Source: JBPCOB01 sp051000715
GTDB lineage: Bacteria; Actinomycetota; Actinomycetes; JALYNC01
Direction of reading: 5' to 3'
DNA length: 9,735 bases
NCBI GenBank assembly: GCA_051000715.1
Contig: JBPCOB010000019.1
Location: forward strand, 1 to 9,735
Numbering within the stretch: the stretch's first letter is position 1; each line of letters opens with the position of its first letter. The position numbers and the translations under genes are program-made. The notes under the pieces were generated by a model. It was given only the letters and a program-made list of their open reading frames with translations, had not been told where the DNA came from and ran no database searches. This document shows, piece by piece, positions 6,950 to 9,735 of this stretch.

Positions 6950-7612
6950 TCAGGTTGCGGGCCGGCGGGCGTTGCGTCCCAGGCCTGCGTCGCGAGCGGC
7001 GACGGCGGCCGATGTGCGGTCGGTGACCTGCAGCTTCACGAGGATGTTCGACACGTGGTTGCTGACCGTCTTGGCGGCGACGTCCAGCCGGGCGGCGATG
7101 CCGGCCGTCGGGATCCCCGCTGCCAGGAGGTCGAGCACTTCGAGCTCCCGGCTCGTCAAGGACGGGAAGGGCGCAACCTGGGTTGCGGCCGAGGGCGAGG
7201 TCAGCTGGCTGAGCACACGCAGCGCCACGCCTGGACCGAAGATCACCTCCCCGGCGGCGATCGCGCCGACGGCACGCGCGATGTCGTCCTGCTCGGCGCC
7301 CTTCAGCAGGTAACCGCGCGGGCCCGCGCGCATGGCTGCGAACAGTGTGTCCTCGTCGTCGAACATGGTCAGCACGCACACCGCCACCGATGGGGCGGCT
7401 CGCGCGAGCTCGCGGATGGCCTGGAAGCCATCACCTTCGGGCATCTGAAGGTCCATGAGCACCACGTCGGGTAGGTGGATCACGGCTTCACGAACTGCCT
7501 CCCGCCCGGTGGCGGCCACCGCCACCACCTCGAACCCGTCGAGCGAGGAGAGCAGGGCCGACAGGCCCGAGCGCACGACCGGGTGGTCGTCGGCGATGAG
7601 CACGCGCGTCAC
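6950..7612 (-). CDS. NarL/FixJ-type response regulator (REC plus LuxR-type HTH)
   Basis: A complete 220-residue DNA-binding response regulator. The receiver domain (about 1-118) has the acidic pair D8-D9, the phosphoacceptor D54 in VVLMDLQMPEGDGF, T82 and K104 in the usual switch places. The output domain is a GerE/LuxR helix-turn-helix (about 152-212): LTSRELEVLDLLAAG, then IAARLDVAAKTVSNHVSNIL, with the recognition helix around 181-193. It is expected to dimerise after phosphorylation and bind promoter DNA. The GTG at 7612 begins VTRVLIADDHPVVRSG, the normal N-terminus; the frame is open much further upstream (to 8056), but that part overlaps the kinase. The start overlaps the ancestral kinase stop as GTGA, a sign of translational coupling. 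No strong Shine-Dalgarno is visible. It converges with the secreted repeat gene across a 39-base gap without a clear terminator. Targets unknown. Confidence 0.95.
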   Translation of the reverse strand: MTRVLIADDHPVVRSGLSALLSSLDGFEVVAVAATGREAVREAVIHLPDVVLMDLQMPEGDGFQAIRELARAAPSVAVCVLTMFDDEDTLFAAMRAGPRGYLLKGAEQDDIARAVGAIAAGEVIFGPGVALRVLSQLTSPSAATQVAPFPSLTSRELEVLDLLAAGIPTAGIAARLDVAAKTVSNHVSNILVKLQVTDRTSAAVAARDAGLGRNARRPAT

Positions 7613-9117
7613 GCGATCACCAGCGGCAAGGACACCCGCACGTGCCCACCGTCGGGCCAGGTCCCACGTCACACCGGCCGGCGAGTTCCGCGACACGTTC
7701 GTGCATGCCGGCGATCCCCACCCCGGGGGCCCAGTCGTCAGGACCTTGTTGGAGCGGCTGACCGTCGTCGTTGACCTCGAAGAACAGTTCGGTGTCGCAA
7801 TGCAGTCGTACGACGACTCTCGAGGCGGTCGAGTGCCGGACGGCGTTCGTGAGGGCCTCCATGACGATCCGATACGCGGCCACCTCGACGGCGGCCGGCA
7901 GCGGCGGGAGCTGGGCGGGCGCGTCCACCACGGCCGCCAGCATCGACCCGTCCGAGCGACGGGCGGTCTGCGCGGCCCGCACCTGCAGGGCCGCCACCAG
8001 CCCCAGCTCGTCCAGGGCGGGGGGACCCAGGTCCTCGACGATCCGCCGTACCTCACCGATGGCGGGCCTGCTGTCCGCCCGGACCGCGGTGATCATCCCG
8101 AGCGCGACGGCGGGCGAGCCCTCGGCGAGGTTGGCTGCCGCGTCCGCCGAGAGGGCGACCCCAGTCAGCAAGGGACCCAGTACGTCGTGCAGGTCGCGGC
8201 GCAGTCGCCGCCGCTCCTCCTCACGGGCGAGGACCAGCCGCTCGCGCGAGATTGCAGCTGGTCCGATAGGCAGGTCGCGTGCACCGCCGCCGACAGCGGG
8301 CCGGCCAGCAGGGTGAGCACCCGCTCGTCCGCCGGTCCCAGGCGCTTCTCGCCGGACCGCAGGCCCACGGTTAGCGACCCGTCGTTCAACGGCAGCGAGG
8401 CGACCGGGCCTCCGGCACGCCGGCTGCGGCGACGATCGTGCCGTCGACCAGGACGCCGACATACGGCAGGCGCAACGCCGCGCGCACCTCCTCCAAGGTC
8501 CCCTCGAGACCAGCGGCCAGGCGGTTTCCCACGCGCGAGGCGATCCGCAGCGGATCGGCCCGTTCGCCGTAGAGGAGCCGGTCGACCGATCGCTGGAGGC
8601 GAGCCCGCAGCGGCAGCGCGAGCAGCGCCGCGATCAGGGCGGACGCGACGCCCGACAGCACGGCGACCAGACCGGCGTACGCCGCGAGAACGAGACCGGA
8701 GAGCAGGGCGTAGGTCGCTCCCCGGGCGATGACGAGCCGAATGTCGAGTAGCTGGTGCCGCAGCACCCCGATCGCCACCGCCGCTGGCAGCAGCGGGATC
8801 GCAAGAGGACGGCCTGTGGTGTGCCGGCAACCAGGGACCACGGCGCGACCGCGACCAGCAGGACGGCCGCTGCGGTCAGCAGCCAGAGGATCTGCCGACG
8901 CACGGCCTCCGTGCCTCGTCGGTAGCGGACGCCAAGGCAGACCAAGCCGATGAACACGGACAGCGGCCAGCGCACCTCGCTGATCGTCCAGAGCCAGGAG
9001 AGCCGGTTGTGGTCGGCGAGCGTGAGGTACGAGCTGGGAAGGGCCAGGCAACACGGTCGGCCCGAGGCCAACCTCGAAGACGAACAGCGGAGACGTCGCG
9101 GCGACCGCGATCGCCAC
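7609..9117 (-). pseudogene. Frameshifted, N-terminally truncated NarL-type sensor histidine kinase
   Basis: This was the partner kinase of the response regulator. Reading leftward, similarity jumps frame five times: near 9041, 8801, 8411, 8250 and 7655. In order the pieces hold a membrane region (SEVRWPLSVFIGLVCLGV, ILWLLTAAAVLLVAVAPW, VIARGATYALLSGLVLAAYA), a linker (RLQRSVDRLLYGERADP), a GAF-like part (LPYVGVLVDG; ADERVLTLLAGPLSAAV), the HisKA_3 box REEERRRLRRDLHDVLGPLL-like with the phosphoacceptor His at 8189-8187, and the ATPase domain (N box MEALTNAVRHS, FFEVNDDGQPL, GVGIAGMHERVAEL). The expected end DGGHVRVSLPLVIA and its TGA at 7609 are in yet another frame; the current frame instead stops at 7617. 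Each shift is explained by one lost or gained base, and no in-frame stop interrupts the pieces. The N-terminus ends abruptly at 9117. The longest single-frame part, 7617-8249, could still give the HisKA_3 plus ATPase half only if it had its own start. Confidence 0.85.
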
Positions 9118-9118
9118 G

Positions 9119-9490
9119 TTGACGTGTTGGGACTACGGCGGCACCAACCACTACCTCGATCCGGGATCGGTTCTGTGGGCCCGGCAAGTGAGCTCTTCCG
9201 TGACGACGGGTGACAGCTGCGGCGCGGTGGTCCGGGCCAGCTCAGCCAACGACCTCGTCGTCGGCATCCGGCCGGGCGGCAACTACTGCCTGGTGGATCC
9301 TGGTGCCGCGGGGTCCGAGGTCGGTGGCGCGGCGGTATCGGCCGGCACCTGGGTCACCCTGGGTGTTGAGGGTGAGTTGTACGCCAACTTCGGCACCTTT
9401 GGCCCCGGCGACTGGCTCCGCTGCACCGCCCGTGACGTCACGCACAACAAGGTGATTGATCCGGCGGCTGCCGCATGGGTAACCTGCTGA
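9119..9490 (+). CDS. Hypothetical protein, probably missing its N-terminus
   Basis: I do not recognise this 123-residue ORF. It is Gly/Ala/Val-rich with little charge and five Cys (3, 34, 57, 102 and the final residue 123), and reads like a beta-rich extracellular or structural domain: WDYGGTNHYLDPGSVLWARQ, GGNYCLVDPGAAGSEVGG, AGTWVTLGVEGELYANFG, GPGDWLRCTA. Codon use is normal for this genome (strong G/C third positions), so it is or was coding. The first possible start is TTG 9119 with no Shine-Dalgarno and no signal peptide, and it begins exactly where antisense kinase similarity stops (9117). It therefore looks like the downstream part of a gene fused to foreign sequence at that point rather than a complete gene. 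The frame after the TGA stays open to the right edge. Confidence 0.5.
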   Translation: MTCWDYGGTNHYLDPGSVLWARQVSSSVTTGDSCGAVVRASSANDLVVGIRPGGNYCLVDPGAAGSEVGGAAVSAGTWVTLGVEGELYANFGTFGPGDWLRCTARDVTHNKVIDPAAAAWVTC

Positions 9491-9533
9491 CAAGGTCGCG
9501 GCGACTGCGTACGCCGGTCTATTGCAGACGACT

Positions 9534-9560
9534 ACAGCGGCAACGGTCCGGTTCCGCTGT
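9534..9560. terminator. Possible hairpin terminator after the hypothetical gene
   Basis: ACAGCGG (9534-9540) and CCGCTGT (9554-9560) pair perfectly over seven bases, extended by AAC/GTT after one bulged C, with a six-base loop. It lies 43 bases after the stop at 9490. No T run follows, so it may be a U-less actinobacterial terminator or chance. Confidence 0.3.
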
Positions 9561-9652
9561 CGAAAGGACGGCTCTCAGGAGGGGTCGGCCACGGAGAGCG
9601 TCTATGTTCTTCTCCGTCCCTGAGTGCGGCCACGACGACTGATGAGGCAGCC

Positions 9653-9735
9653 CCAGCTGCCAAGTCAAGGATGCGCGAGCGGATCGTCTCCAACGCTGAT
9701 GTCCACGGCTTCAAACTCTCCGCCGAAGACATCTC
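9653..9735 (+). pseudogene. Probable C-terminal fragment of an aldo/keto reductase (runs off window)
   Basis: Reading in frame from 9659, the translation AKSRMRERIVSNADVHGFKL followed by SAEDI resembles the C-terminal part of NADP-dependent aldo/keto reductases, where a (P)KS motif binds the cofactor phosphate and is followed by (x)RI..N.DV..F.LS.ED. The preceding codons do not resemble the barrel strands that should come before it, and no start is near, so this is a fragment joined to unrelated DNA near 9655. The call rests on about 25 residues and recalled family patterns. The stretch 9491-9652 between it and the hypothetical gene holds nothing I recognise apart from the hairpin. Confidence 0.4.

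Noticed and set aside
6950..8056. Single 368-codon open frame that would extend the response regulator N-terminally
   Set aside because: The upstream part is an out-of-frame shadow of the kinase ATPase domain; the receiver domain clearly begins at 7612.
9532..9732. 66-codon minus-strand frame at the right edge
   Set aside because: Antisense to the better-supported reductase-like tail and without recognisable features.

Overview
The window is high-GC DNA (about 70% G+C, with strong G/C preference at third codon positions). Gene content points to an actinomycete, probably of the Micromonospora/Actinoplanes type, though I cannot name the genus. The clearest lineage signal is a LytR-CpsA-Psr (LCP) gene followed by a TIGR03089-family gene, a pair I recall from actinobacteria (Rv3267-Rv3268 in Mycobacterium tuberculosis).

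Layout. (1) 1-2463, minus strand: an operon-like row of LCP protein, TIGR03089 protein and the start of a 3-oxoacid CoA-transferase subunit A that runs off the left edge. (2) 2572-2834, plus strand: a shrunken remnant of a long-type glucose-1-phosphate thymidylyltransferase (RmlA/StrD-like) that keeps both termini but has lost most of its interior. (3) 2845-6910: an unrecognised polytopic membrane protein (minus) divergent from a GT39-like membrane glycosyltransferase (plus), followed by a small secreted protein made of exact 40-residue repeats. (4) 6950-9117, minus strand: a NarL-type two-component pair in which the response regulator is intact, while the sensor kinase carries five single-base frameshifts and lacks its N-terminus. 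(5) 9118-9735: a patchwork of a Cys-containing ORF of unknown function starting exactly where kinase similarity ends, a small hairpin, and a probable aldo/keto reductase C-terminal fragment running off the right edge.

Reading. The left half concerns the cell envelope: LCP enzymes attach glycopolymers to the wall, RmlA-type enzymes make activated sugars, and the two membrane proteins look like lipid-linked-sugar glycosyltransferases or relatives. The right half looks like a decaying or rearranged segment. I see no CRISPR array, tRNA, rRNA, insertion sequence or phage module, and no convincing new defence or mobile system. The most notable observations are the multiply frameshifted kinase beside an intact regulator, the collapsed rmlA with two internal deletions, the 120-bp-periodic secreted repeat gene, and the TIGR03089 gene with no canonical start where its homologous N-terminus begins.
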